A stretch of 64,000 nt of DNA. Source: Torymus aiolomorphi. Its lineage: Eukaryota; Arthropoda; Insecta; Hymenoptera; Torymidae. The stretch spans positions 110,934,011 to 110,998,010 of the forward strand of contig CM070877.1 of assembly GCA_036365515.1 (NCBI GenBank). Direction: 5' to 3'. Shown piece after piece: positions 28,200 to 37,321 of this stretch (its first letter is position 1; each line of letters starts with the position of its first letter). Made by a program: the position numbers and the translations under genes. The notes beneath the pieces were generated by a model. It searched no databases. It saw nothing but the letters and a program-made list of their open reading frames with translations, and was not told the DNA's origin.

Positions 28200-29228
28200 T
28201 AAAATTTAGTAGCCCACGAGCAATATGTTAAAAAATTACGTGATTTTGCCCATAATTACATGATTTTGTCAAAAATTACGTGATTTTCAATGTCTGTAAA
28301 ATTTTTTACATTAAGTAAAAATCACGTAATTACGCAAACGTCACGTGTTTTTCGAATAAAACCATTTTGCCGACAATTACGTAACATTGTAAAAAATTAC
28401 GTGGTTTTGTCAAAAATTACGTGATTTTTAATGTCTAAAATTTTTTACATTCGGTAAAAATCACGTAATTACGCAAACGTCACGTGTTTTTCGAATCAAA
28501 CCATTTTGCCGATAATTACGTGATATTGTAAAAAAATACGTGATTTTGTCAAAAATGACGTGATTTTTAATGTCTAAAATTTTTTACATTCGGTAAAAAT
28601 CACGTAATTACGAAAACGTCACGTGTTTTTCGAATAAAACCATTTTGCCGACAATTACGTGACATTGTAAAAAATTACGTGGTTTTGTAAAAAATTACGT
28701 GATTTTTAATGTCTAAAATTTTTTACATTCGGTAAAAATAACGTAATTACGCAAACGTCACGTGTTTTTCGAATAAAACCATTTTGCCGACAATTACGTG
28801 ACATTGTAAAAAAATACGTGATTTTGTCAAAAATTACGTGATTTTTAATGTCTAAAATTTTTTACATTCGGTAAAAATCACGTAATTACGCAAACGTCAC
28901 GTGATTTTTGAATAAAACCATTTTGCCAATAATTACGTGATATTGTTAAAAATTACGTGATTTTGTAAAAAATTACGTGATTTTGTAAAAAATTACGTGA
29001 TTTTGTAAAAAATTACGTAATTTTTATTGTCCAAAATTTTTTACATTCGGTAAAAATCACGTAATTACGCAAACGTCACGTGATTTTCGAATAAAACCAT
29101 TAACATATGTTACGTAACTTTTGGAAAATCACGTATCATATTGGAACAAAATATTACGTGATTAATAACGTGATTTTGTTTCGTAACAAAATCACGTAAT
29201 TTTGTTACGCGATTTTTTTCAATAACCA
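28200..29228 (-). repeat. ACGTAATT tandem repeats, right arm
   Basis: About six blocks, inverted relative to the left arm, with AATTACGTGATTTT recurring every 20-50 bp and near-identical ~140-bp blocks at about 28420, 28560 and 28700. Blocks differ by single bases, which suggests homogenisation by unequal exchange. Confidence 0.8.
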
Positions 29229-29230
29229 AA

Positions 29231-29670
29231 ATCGTTATTTTGCTACGTGACTCTATCTTTCTCACTCTCGCCATAATAAATCGTTTGTTACTAGATTTTT
29301 AATGGCTTCGTCGACTAGTTATTGTAACTAGTATTAAAATGCCAAATTAATAGATAGTACAACATTTTGACCATTTTTGCAGCCAATAAATGTGAAAAAT
29401 AGGTTAAAAAAATCGTTACACTTATGGTAGAAAACTGGAGTCCATGTTTTTGCCATCTTGGTTCAAACTAGCCATTTACTACCTAAAAAATGATTTCAAT
29501 TTCTGCCAGGGATACAAATAAATCATTTTTTTATCGTAGAGTTATATATGAATATTAATTATTTATAGAAATAATATAAATATTTTATAAGCCTGTGTTA
29601 ATCAAATGAGAAATCGGAAATAGGTAGAAATCATATATTTCCACATTAAATGTTTCAAAATATTTTGATT
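29231..29670. other. Gene-free stretch
   Basis: AT-rich sequence right of the foldback. No feature supported. Confidence 0.4.
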
Positions 29671-30084
29671 TTACAATATTTTTTGTAACAAATTAGGGCT
29701 TATACGTATATAGTTACCTACTTGCGTAAGAGGAGATATAGATACAATGTCCGTAGTAGCAATAACAACGGCTACGTCTTTTTGGTCAAAAGGAAGTATA
29801 TGACTCATTTGAGTTCCACTATCTTTATGGTAAATGATATTTGAATGTATAATAGACAAAGGTTGAAGGTAAATTTTAACTTTGTTATTATACAGAAAAA
29901 AGAATTTGATGAAACCATAAATTATTTTGTCATCACTTAGTTGAATATGGACGGTATAAGTGTTAGTTTTTAAAGTTTTATGGATTAATGAAATATATAT
30001 ATTTGTACGAATTGCTCTTGCATAAATAAACTCTTTTATATTATAATTTTCTACGTCTATTTGTTGCAAATCTAAGTCTTGCAA
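29671..30084 (-). CDS. Hypothetical protein fragment (137 codons)
   Basis: An open frame with balanced amino-acid use: DLQQIDVENYNIKEFIYAR, YTVHIQLSDDKIIYGFIKFF, LQPLSIIHS, HILPFDQKDVAVVIATTD and VGNYIRISPN. The alternating hydrophobic pattern suggests a beta-rich domain. It resembles the C-terminal part of uncharacterised proteins that are often multi-copy in insect genomes, possibly transposon-derived, but I cannot name a family. It has no clear promoter, and its N-terminal part may be missing. Confidence 0.4.
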   Translation of the reverse strand: MQDLDLQQIDVENYNIKEFIYARAIRTNIYISLIHKTLKTNTYTVHIQLSDDKIIYGFIKFFFLYNNKVKIYLQPLSIIHSNIIYHKDSGTQMSHILPFDQKDVAVVIATTDIVSISPLTQVGNYIRISPNLLQKIL

Positions 30085-30111
30085 TAATTTTATTTTTTTT
30101 ATACGATAATC

Positions 30112-30245
30112 TAAACAATTTTAATTCCAAGTAGTCGGGGGTACAAGTTTCATGAATTCAGGGAAATTACGTGAACGAGCGATTATAATCAAGGCGATTA
30201 TTTAAATAATTTTTAAACCCAAAATTGAGGAGTGATTTACGAGCG
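30112..30245 (+). repeat. 93-bp repeat copy (forward)
   Basis: CCAAGTAGTCGGGGGTACAAG, then ACGTGAACGAGCGATTATAA and ATTATTTAAATAATTTTTAAAC: one to one and a half units of the satellite from 4-10 kb. Confidence 0.7.
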
Positions 30246-30529
30246 TGCGTTTTCTTTTTTTGACAAAAAACACCGTTTGAAAATTAAACTTACTTTCGAA
30301 AGTGAGCTTTGAGCTCATGCTCTGCCTCTTTCAACGCGAAATCGCTGTTAAAGTCGCTCTAGAAGGTGAAGTTAGAGCTCGTAAAATTTCCCATTTCACG
30401 AAGTAACGCTGGGCCAAAGTTGAGGTTGCTCTTGAGGGTGAGCTCTGCGCGCAAGCTTTTTTTTACATAGAAGTGCTGGACTGAAATTAAAATGACTCCC
30501 AAAAGCAAGTTTCACCTGTCCGAGTGAAG
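30246..30529. other. Gene-free stretch
   Basis: GAGCTC-rich sequence with loosely repeated AAGTGAGCTTTGAGCTC, GAAGTTAGAGCTCG and GGGTGAGCTCTG. It may be a degraded short tandem repeat. No gene. Confidence 0.3.
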
Positions 30530-30855
30530 CTTGTATACCCCGGCTACTTAGGGTTAAAAGTGTTTAAATAATCATATTATTTGTTTTCGCAGAACCGCAT
30601 AATTCCCCTGCACTCATAAAACTTGTATTTCCTGGCTACCTAGGGTTAAAATTGTTTAAATAATCGTATTTTTCTTATCGCACGTTACTGATCTGACCCC
30701 GTGAAGTATGTATCCCCGGCTACTTAGGGTTAAAATTGTTTAAATAATCGTATTTTTTGTTATCGCACGTCTGCGTAATTCCCTTGCATACGTACATGAC
30801 CTCGTATCCTCCCGATACCTGGGTGTAAATTTTCTTTAATAATCGTGATGATCGT
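30530..30855 (-). repeat. 93-bp repeat array, variant subfamily (reverse)
   Basis: Three to four reversed copies of the 9.6-10.2 kb variant (CCCCGGCTACTTAGGGTTAAA, ATTGTTTAAATAATCGTAT). They end in CCCGATACCTGGGTGTAAAT..., the same unit edge that opens the 9.56-kb array. Confidence 0.75.
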
Positions 30856-30858
30856 TTC

Positions 30859-30863
<5 letters not shown>

Positions 30864-30892
<29 letters not shown>
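30864..30892. repeat. (AT)n microsatellite
   Basis: About 14 AT dinucleotides just before the Helitron remnant. Confidence 0.9.
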
Positions 30893-30895
<3 letters not shown>

Positions 30896-30912
30896 ACAAT
30901 ACTGCAATTGAA

Positions 30913-32650
30913 ATGAAAATAAAGAGTCATAAAGATTTAACTCAAGAACATTTAAAATTATTGACTGAAGTTTTAAATAGTAATCCTTATGCTAAACAGT
31001 ATAAATATTTACACGAAATAACTAATACAGAGAAACTTTCAAATTATAAATTGTATTTTGTTCGTAACAATAATAATCAAAAACATAATTATACTAAACC
31101 ATTAACGTCGGAATGTGCAGCTGTAATTATTTCCAAATCAGGAATCCCTCATAATTATGATCTATGCGTTTATCCAAAAAATAGTTCTAATGAAAAAGTA
31201 TACACATATTTAAGTAAATTATCACATCATGTTGACCCAATGGTATTTCCATTATTTTTTCCTTCAGGAGATTTAGGCTGGAGTATTGGTTATACTAAAA
31301 AACCATATGATTCAAAAGAAAACCTTCTAACAATATTACAGCACTATTCTTATAGATTAGCTTACAGACCAAATTTAGAAAGTTTCAATCCACTTTTATT
31401 TGGAGGGAGACTAACCCAACAATTCTTTTTACATGCCTATATTATGATAGAAAACAATAGAATGAATTATTTTAGGCAGAAATAAAAAAAATTACGTACT
31501 GAATGTTATCAAGGTTTGAGGGATCATGTTATAAATAGTGTATTAAATATATCAGAAAATTTTGAAAAAAAAGAAAGACTAGGAAATATTTTTGTACTAC
31601 CAGCAACTTATATAGGTAGTCCTAGATATATGCAGCAACATTATCAAGATGCAATGGCAATACTAAGAAATATTGGTCGACCTGATTTATTTATAACTAT
31701 GACGTATAATCCTAAGTGGAAAGAATTAAAAAATGTATTAACGACATTTCCTATCGGAACTACGCCCAATGATATACCAAATATTACAGTTAGATTATTT
31801 TATACAAAATTTAAGTGTTTACTTAACGATATAGAAAACCATCAAATTTTTGGAAATGCTTTAGCTTATGTGTATACTATTGAATTTCAGAAAAGAGGAT
31901 TACCGAATGCACATCTTGTAGTAACATTAGATCATAAAAATAAATTAATGACACCTGAAGCTATTAATAAACACATTTCTGCTGAGATACTTTCTAATAA
32001 TGATAAAAAATTACAAAAATTAGTTATAAAACATATGTTACATGGACCACATAGTGAAAATTCTCCGTGTTACGATAAATGTAAAGACGTTCGTAAAAAA
32101 AATTTTCCTAAACGTTTTCAATCGTCAACAACATTTAAAAAAAATAATTATCCTCAATATAAACGAACAAATAATTCTTCTGATAATTACACATATCGAC
32201 TTAAAAGAAGTAAAAAAATTATTCCAGTAGATAATTCGATGGTAGTTTCTTACAATAAATTTTTATTAGAAAAATATAAATGTAATATTAATGTTGAATA
32301 TTGTGCTTCAATTCAAAGCATCAAATATATTTTTGATTATATACATAAAGGTAGTGATAGAGCTTTTTGTACCTTAAAAAAAATGATGACAAAAGAAATG
32401 GAATATATGATGAAATTACTGAATATATTGATGGCCGGTACTTGAGCCCAATGGAAGCGGCATGGCGGTTACAAAAATTTCCCTTATGTGGAAGGAGTCA
32501 TACTGTTATCCGTTTAGCAGTTCATACAGAAAATCAACAAAAAATTGTTTTTGAAGAAAATTATGAAATAGATGCTCTTGATAATTGGAAAACAACTTTA
32601 ACAGCGCGGTTTGACTAGAATAAAAATGATAAATTTGCAAATAATATAAA
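30913..32650 (+). pseudogene. Helitron Rep protein, N-terminal part, broken
   Basis: Three consecutive pieces of a Helitron replication initiator. First (30913-31485): HHVDPMVFPLFFPSGDLGW and the FNPLLFGGRLTQQFFLHAY block. After an in-frame TAA (31483-31485) the same frame continues (31516-32445): LPATYIGSPRYMQQHYQDA, GRPDLFITMTYNPKW, the rolling-circle core IEFQKRGLPNAHLVVTL, HMLHGPHSENSPCY, VSYNKFLLEKYKCNINVEYC and IKYIFDYIHKGSDRA with the tyrosine region. A frameshift leads to 32367-32618 with YIDGRYLSPMEAAWRL. The first His of the HUH motif (HAH in the family) is Asn here, so the nuclease would be dead. No helicase domain follows; the element is 3' truncated near 32650. Confidence 0.85.
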
Positions 32651-32689
32651 ATAGCACCATTATACATAAAGTAAAGTTAAAAATAATAG

Positions 32690-33200
32690 CACCATTGGAA
32701 AGAGCAGGAAAAAATCTATCGATATATGTCCTTAGTTCTTTTTTCAGAGACTTGGTACACGATTATTAGCGAATTGAATAGAGCGTGCACTTAAACGTGC
32801 CGTACGCACGGGCGCGAGAGGCTCGCGCGGACCCTCGGCGTTGTCTTTTTCATGTTGTTTTTAAACCCTTTATTTCTCCAGCTTCTCCAAGATAGGGTTT
32901 TGAAGCTTAAGAGTTGTACTTTTCAATGGTGTAGTTTATTTTGAAGAAAAAAAACATGATATACTTTGAGAAAAATGGCTTTCAATATTCAACTCGAGTT
33001 TTCGTCCGGAAGAACGCGTTTCGCAATAAAAACAATGGCGCAATTGGAAAGAGCAGAAAAAATCTATCGATATAGGTCCTTGGTTTTTTTTTCAAAGACG
33101 CAGCATACGATTATGAGCGAGTTAAACAGAGCGCCTTTTACGCGAAAAAAGGAAAAAAGGCACCGCGCGCGCTCGGTGGCCCGTTTCTGCTGGACGCTCT
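32690..33200 (+). repeat. Direct duplication flanking the TTAA unit
   Basis: A ~150-bp sequence beginning ATTGGAAAGAGCAGGAAAAA (about 32693) recurs from about 33040 (ATTGGAAAGAGCAGAAAAAA) with GAGCGAGTTAAACAGAGCG-type continuation, both running into GC-rich CGCGCGCTCGG sequence. No coding content. Confidence 0.55.
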
Positions 33201-33239
33201 CATATATATATATCATGTAAAAAAGCAAATATAACTTAA

Positions 33240-33700
33240 GGGGATGCCTTATACCGGCAAAGTTTTCTGCCGTACCGGCCACAATGTTTTCAATTAAATA
33301 TTAATTGTTGAAAGCTTTTTCTTTAATTCTAAGAGTTGATGCACAAAGATAAACTTATTCCCTAATACCTGGTCAAATTTCAGATAAATCTGTTGGAAAA
33401 TTAAGACGAAATTTGAAAAATCGTAACGTCGCATATTACTCGCATATTACTATAGTAGTTATTATGGCATTTTGAATATGTGGCACCATGGGGCAGACAC
33501 AACAAACCCCCACCACCACTCCCTGGTGGGTTATATACACTCCCCTCCCCCACCAGGGGAGTAGTGGTGGGAGTTTGTTGTGTCTGCCCCATGGTGCCAC
33601 AATATTCAAAATTCAAAATTATGATTTAAACTTAACTCTATGATTTCAAAATTTTAAATATAACTTGAAATTTAAAAATTTATATAATATTGAACTCTAT
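33240..33700 (+). repeat. Left arm of the TTAA unit
   Basis: Inverted partner of 43310-43749. It carries an internal hairpin at about 33469-33612, whose arms read TGTGGCACCATGGGGCAGAC and CTGCCCCATGGTGCCACA around a CCACC/GGTGG-rich centre. Confidence 0.75.
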
Positions 33701-33815
33701 GATTTAAAATTTAACTTTACAATTTAACTCTATAATATTAAACTCTATCTGTAATAAAACTAAGTCGTATTTTAGGATAGGAGTATGAAAGGTAAGTAAA
33801 AACAATTTTATACAT

Positions 33816-34607
33816 TTACATATTTTTATTTATTAAAAACACAATAGTAGTCAAATGTAATGATGCAAGTACAAATATTAAGCATAAAATATCAGTTAGG
33901 GGTATTTCTATATCTCTTTTTGTTTTTATTATATTCTCATGTACATTATCACCATCACTTATTTCGAATTTTTCTGCAAAAGGTAACACATCGTGTACAG
34001 AAAAATGTGTATACTGTGATGATTGACTTTCTTCCACTTTTTCTTTTAAATAATTACAAAGTTCACCCAATACATACTTTATGTTGCGATGTACTGGTAA
34101 TAACAAATGTATTCTTATACGTATACAATTTGATAAAGACTTTAACCTATCAAAGGTTACTTTTTTAAATGTTAAACTTCACTGGAAATGTTTCTTTGAT
34201 GGTTGATCATTATCTTGTTCCAGTGGGTCTTGTTCTATAAGCTCAATTGCTTTTTCGCTATAACTTATAACACACCTCATGATAAAATGACAAAAAGGTA
34301 TCTTTTTATCCAGCATGTCACTATCTTCGGTTTCGAAAAATTTCTCAATTAATGGAAACATTTCTTCAAACTGATACCAGTCAGGGACTGTAAATGCCGA
34401 ACCAAGGAAATCGTCACATCCACTAATCCTGATAATAGAGTCTTAGACGCCTCCAATTTTTTTGTTCTCCAAACCCAGTGTGATTTTCTTGGTATAGGAT
34501 TGGTTCAACCCAAGCACCGTTGGTAGAAGCTGATGACAGTAGTATTTAACAGGGCTATCTTGACTAGCCATTCTTTTGAGTTTAGAAGAACTACCTTCAC
34601 CAGCCAT
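33816..34607 (-). pseudogene. Unknown Polinton-associated gene with two stop codons
   Basis: From ATG 34607 one frame begins MAGEGSSSKLKRMASQDSP, then runs through a TAA (about 34443), SGCDDFLGSAFTVPDWYQF and LIEKFFETEDSDML, a TGA (34179-34181), and ends in a hydrophobic segment (ILCLIFVLASLHLTTIVFLI) and NKNM. In total about 264 codons. A minus-strand GTATAAAAAG box (34671-34680) is about 65 nt upstream. The C-terminal segment would be a membrane anchor. I do not recognise the protein; it sits at the 3' end of the second Polinton cluster. The single clean frame apart from two stops argues that it is a real former gene. Confidence 0.5.
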
Positions 34608-34670
34608 CCTTGTGTATTATTTTCAGCAGGAGTGATTGAGTGAACTAATGAATAGGCTGTGTAAGACGCT

Positions 34671-34680
34671 CTTTTTATAC
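34671..34680 (-). promoter_or_regulatory. TATA box of the unknown membrane-anchored gene
   Basis: Minus strand AGTATAAAAAGAGCG, about 65 nt before ATG 34607. Confidence 0.45.
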
Positions 34681-34735
34681 TATTCATACTGGTGGGGTTT
34701 ACTAATGAAATGGGTACGATGGTAGTGGGGGTGTG

Positions 34736-35374
34736 TTAGTAGCAAGGGTGGTTATGGTAGTGGGAAATATACCCTCTATACAATTTTGAAACATAATTTC
34801 TAACAATTTGATCATTTTTGTGTAAATCAGAAGAAACATTTTCGAGAAAATGTCCAATTCCAAGACCCACAGACATGTAATGTAAAAACATAAGACAAAA
34901 ATAACCACATGTATCTGAAGTTCCACTTTGTAGTTGTCGTGAATTGCATCGAAATTTTCTAACATTCCTTCGAATGCGGTTTATATGATCGGGTATGTAA
35001 GAAGGTACACCAAAACTATCAAAGTACCAAGCATCACCATTCTTATTTACGTAAATTGCCACCCAATGCAAGCCAGGTTTATTGTGTCTTTGGGTGTTTT
35101 TGTACAAGTTTTTGTACAAGACTTTTTCGGTAACTCCTTGATCGAGCCAATCCATACCGTGAGGTTTTTGCGATAGCCAATCGTTTTCTTTCCTAGCCTC
35201 TTGACATAGACTAGTTATTTGTTTATTTGGAGAAACGATCCAATGTCCTGTAAAATTTTGATCTAACGAAAGAACTGCCACTTCTTTTGGTATTGCACGG
35301 TTCTTATAATGTTTGACACACTGTATATCTACGACAATATCCATCTTCATAGTTTTGAACACATCAACATCCAA
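34736..35374 (-). CDS. Fusion: VDVQGF-family domain plus adenain-like protease
   Basis: A single intact 212-codon frame (start 35374 or the in-frame ATGs a few codons later, MKMDIVVDIQ). Residues ~10-85 match the first half of the VDVQGF family: VVDIQC, PKEVAVLSLD, ENDWLSQKPHGMDWLDQG. At about residue 90 this joins a protease core: PGLHWVAIYVN (His), AWYFDSFGVPS (Asp), LQSGTSDTCGYFCLMF (Gln seven before Cys). The N-terminal GVFM-type segment of the protease is absent. The junction contains a perfect 12-bp direct repeat (TTGTACAAAAAC twice on the minus strand). This could be a deletion that joined two neighbouring genes yet kept the frame, or a genuine two-domain protein. Confidence 0.7.
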   Translation of the reverse strand: MDVDVFKTMKMDIVVDIQCVKHYKNRAIPKEVAVLSLDQNFTGHWIVSPNKQITSLCQEARKENDWLSQKPHGMDWLDQGVTEKVLYKNLYKNTQRHNKPGLHWVAIYVNKNGDAWYFDSFGVPSYIPDHINRIRRNVRKFRCNSRQLQSGTSDTCGYFCLMFLHYMSVGLGIGHFLENVSSDLHKNDQIVRNYVSKLYRGYISHYHNHPCY

Positions 35375-35484
35375 TCCACGACTGATGCATCAGAAAACAT
35401 TTCTTACCGATTAACCTTTACTCCCATTACTACTTTCCCCCACCATCTCACCCACTACTCCCACTACTACTTTCCCCCACCATC

Positions 35485-36649
35485 TCACCCACTATAGTCC
35501 ACAAGAACTTGACGTGACGAATCAATTTCAAGTATATTTTCATATTCAGCATAAATTATACAATTTACTGTGCTGCTTAATGGGTCATCAAAGCGAACAT
35601 CAATTCTTACACTACCATGTTTTACTAGATTCCAATGTGTGTCTTGATTAGCTGATAAATCAGGTGTTAAATTGAAAGCGAAGAGACAATATCCATTGGC
35701 ATAAGCTTCACGTGAAATTGAATTACCTTCATTTAAATAATGTATACCTGTACCAGAAAATAAAGTATGATATGCATCGACATAAATATTATTCGTTTTA
35801 AAATCAGGTTGTAATGGCTTAGACGGTACTTGTACGCCATCAATGTAGAGGCACAAGTAATTTATATTGAAATTTTTAAAATTGAATGGATTGAGATTCT
35901 TATCGCCGTTAAAAGCTTTATTCTCTACAAAACCAACAATAATTCTTTTTGGTAATTGTCCTAAAATGACATTATCAAGCGTTTCTCCATGAATACCACT
36001 ATGCATTGTAATAGCTTTAACTTCTACACGTGTGAGAGGGTATTTAGCTGTTGTTTTTGAAAGTGTTTTTTCGTGAGCCAATATAATACTTGGACTAAGT
36101 CTGATACGCTGTACAAAGATAGCAGCTTCGGTGATTCTAGCCGTGTAGAGTCCTGTCGGGTCCATAAGACAAAAACTATCTCGTGATCGTACGAGCCGCA
36201 CACGTACTTCAACACCGTTAATTAATAATTTGTCTTGATTGAAAACGTCACAATGCAAATACCCAATCATATCTATGTTTTTCTCTTCACCCATAAGGTT
36301 TCTACGGTTTGAAAGACCTTCGTTTCCGTCATTTGTAGCATCCATTTTTCCAGGAGTGTCAGTATACCATCGGGCTGGTGAGATGAGATTTTTTAGCTGC
36401 AGACCCATAGTTTAATAAAGTTTCAATGTATAAGCGATAAGCGTAAATATCGAGTGCATGAAATTATTTACAGGACCGACATTTTTCAAGATATTTTTTT
36501 CTATGGTATCAGGAGGTGCTACTGTTTGTGCAATAGTTACTCGAACACTAAGCAGAGTATGGGCAAGGTCAATATATTCACTAGTTCCCGGTATAGAAAA
36601 CTCTAATGGCGACCCTTCGGTTAGCGAAGATATTGGCTTGTATTGAACA
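35485..36649 (-). pseudogene. Major capsid protein of a second Polinton lineage (F54H12.2-like)
   Basis: Sequence starts at QYKPISSLTEGSPLEF, then YIDLAHTLLSVRV, PVNNFMHSIF; a deletion and frameshifts follow near 36420-36460. It resumes with WYTDTPGKMDATN, GYLHCDVFNQDKLLINGVEV, EAAIFVQRIRLSPS, LPKRIIVGFVENKAFNG, NYLCLYIDGVQVPSKPLQPD, FSGTGIHYLNEGNSISRE and IIYAEYENILEIDSSRQVL. This is the double jelly-roll capsid known in animals as F54H12.2-like, typical of a Polinton branch other than the 20.2-kb capsid. The N-terminus is replaced by the start of an integrase. Confidence 0.85.
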
Positions 36650-36882
36650 TAATCAGCGAGATCTCTTTCCCACACATCAAAAGGGTTACGAACGTCATAA
36701 GAGCTATGCGGAAAATGACGGCGTACAGGTTTATGTAGAGTATAAGCATCCTGACTTTCAAGCCATTTGATAATTTTTTTGCGATCGTGTGTTTTACCAA
36801 TTGTTTTTAAAAGGTTGTACGCACTAGCATAGGCTGGTGATTTCGGTGGTCGATAAAAAAAATTATTTAACGTTTTTTCCAT
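36650..36882 (-). pseudogene. Polinton integrase N-terminus joined to the capsid gene
   Basis: The ~77 residues before QYKPISSL read MEKTLNNFFYRPPKSPAY..., IIKWLESQDAYTLHKPVRR and WERDLADYV. QDAYTLHKPVRR-FP and W-x-x-DLADY are the lead-in and first catalytic Asp of Polinton (retroviral-type) integrases. The frame then passes without a break into capsid sequence. The rest of the integrase, with the other catalytic acids, is missing, so a deletion of more than a kilobase must have joined the two genes in frame. Confidence 0.75.
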
Positions 36883-36884
36883 TT

Positions 36885-37282
36885 ATCTTATTCTTAAACT
36901 TTTTTAGTTTCTTTTTTACGTTTCTTTTAATTATTTTTTTAATGTACAAAGAAAACTTGTCAAAAGTTATTTTACTTATCATACAACAAGTTGTGACTAA
37001 AGCCACACCTCTCTCATTAGTTGTAGCTGTTTCAGACTATAAACGTGCAAAGGCACGTTTAGCCAGCAAACAATCAGCTTTGCTACGATCACTACTGTTT
37101 GCATATGCTACATCATGTTCACGACAATAATCGTCAAGTGGGTTGATACCTTTCTCACCTTTCTCTAACCTCTCGTTTAGACTTGTACCAGGTCCACAAA
37201 AATGGTACCCTGGAGCATGTATTTCAAAAGGTAAAGAATTGATTAAATTATCTACAAGACTTGATTCCGGGTGTGTGATCAA
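36885..37282 (-). pseudogene. Phospholipase A2-like domain, second Polinton
   Basis: From 37282: NLINSLPFEIHAPGYHFCGPGTSL, GINPLDDYCREHDVAYAN. Unlike the 16.8-kb copy, the calcium loop YHFCGPGT is intact, and the HDVAY catalytic pair is present. A TAG at 37037-37039 interrupts; the same frame continues into a Lys-rich segment ending near 36885, close to the integrase start. The Lys-rich tail is reminiscent of the PLA2-pX linkage in the first Polinton. Confidence 0.8.
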
Positions 37283-37321
37283 ATTTTCTTCAATGTTTAC
37301 TCAACAAACGGTACCGGAACA

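Larger units (their letters stand above)
22672..29230. mobile_element. Foldback-like element with ACGTAATTACGT-rich arms
   Basis: The left arm (22672-23170) and right arm (28110-29230) are inverted copies beginning TATTGAAAAAAATCGCG. Each contains tandem blocks of ~95-140 bp built on CGTAATTACGTGATTTTTACC, ATGTAAAAAATTTTAGACAT, TTTTGCCGACAATTACGTG and CACGTGACGTTTGCG. The right arm has about six blocks, the left about two. Between them lie a tRNA-like sequence and at least two further nested insertions. No target duplication was found. The type is like Foldback elements, whose inverted arms are made of tandem repeats. Confidence 0.65.
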
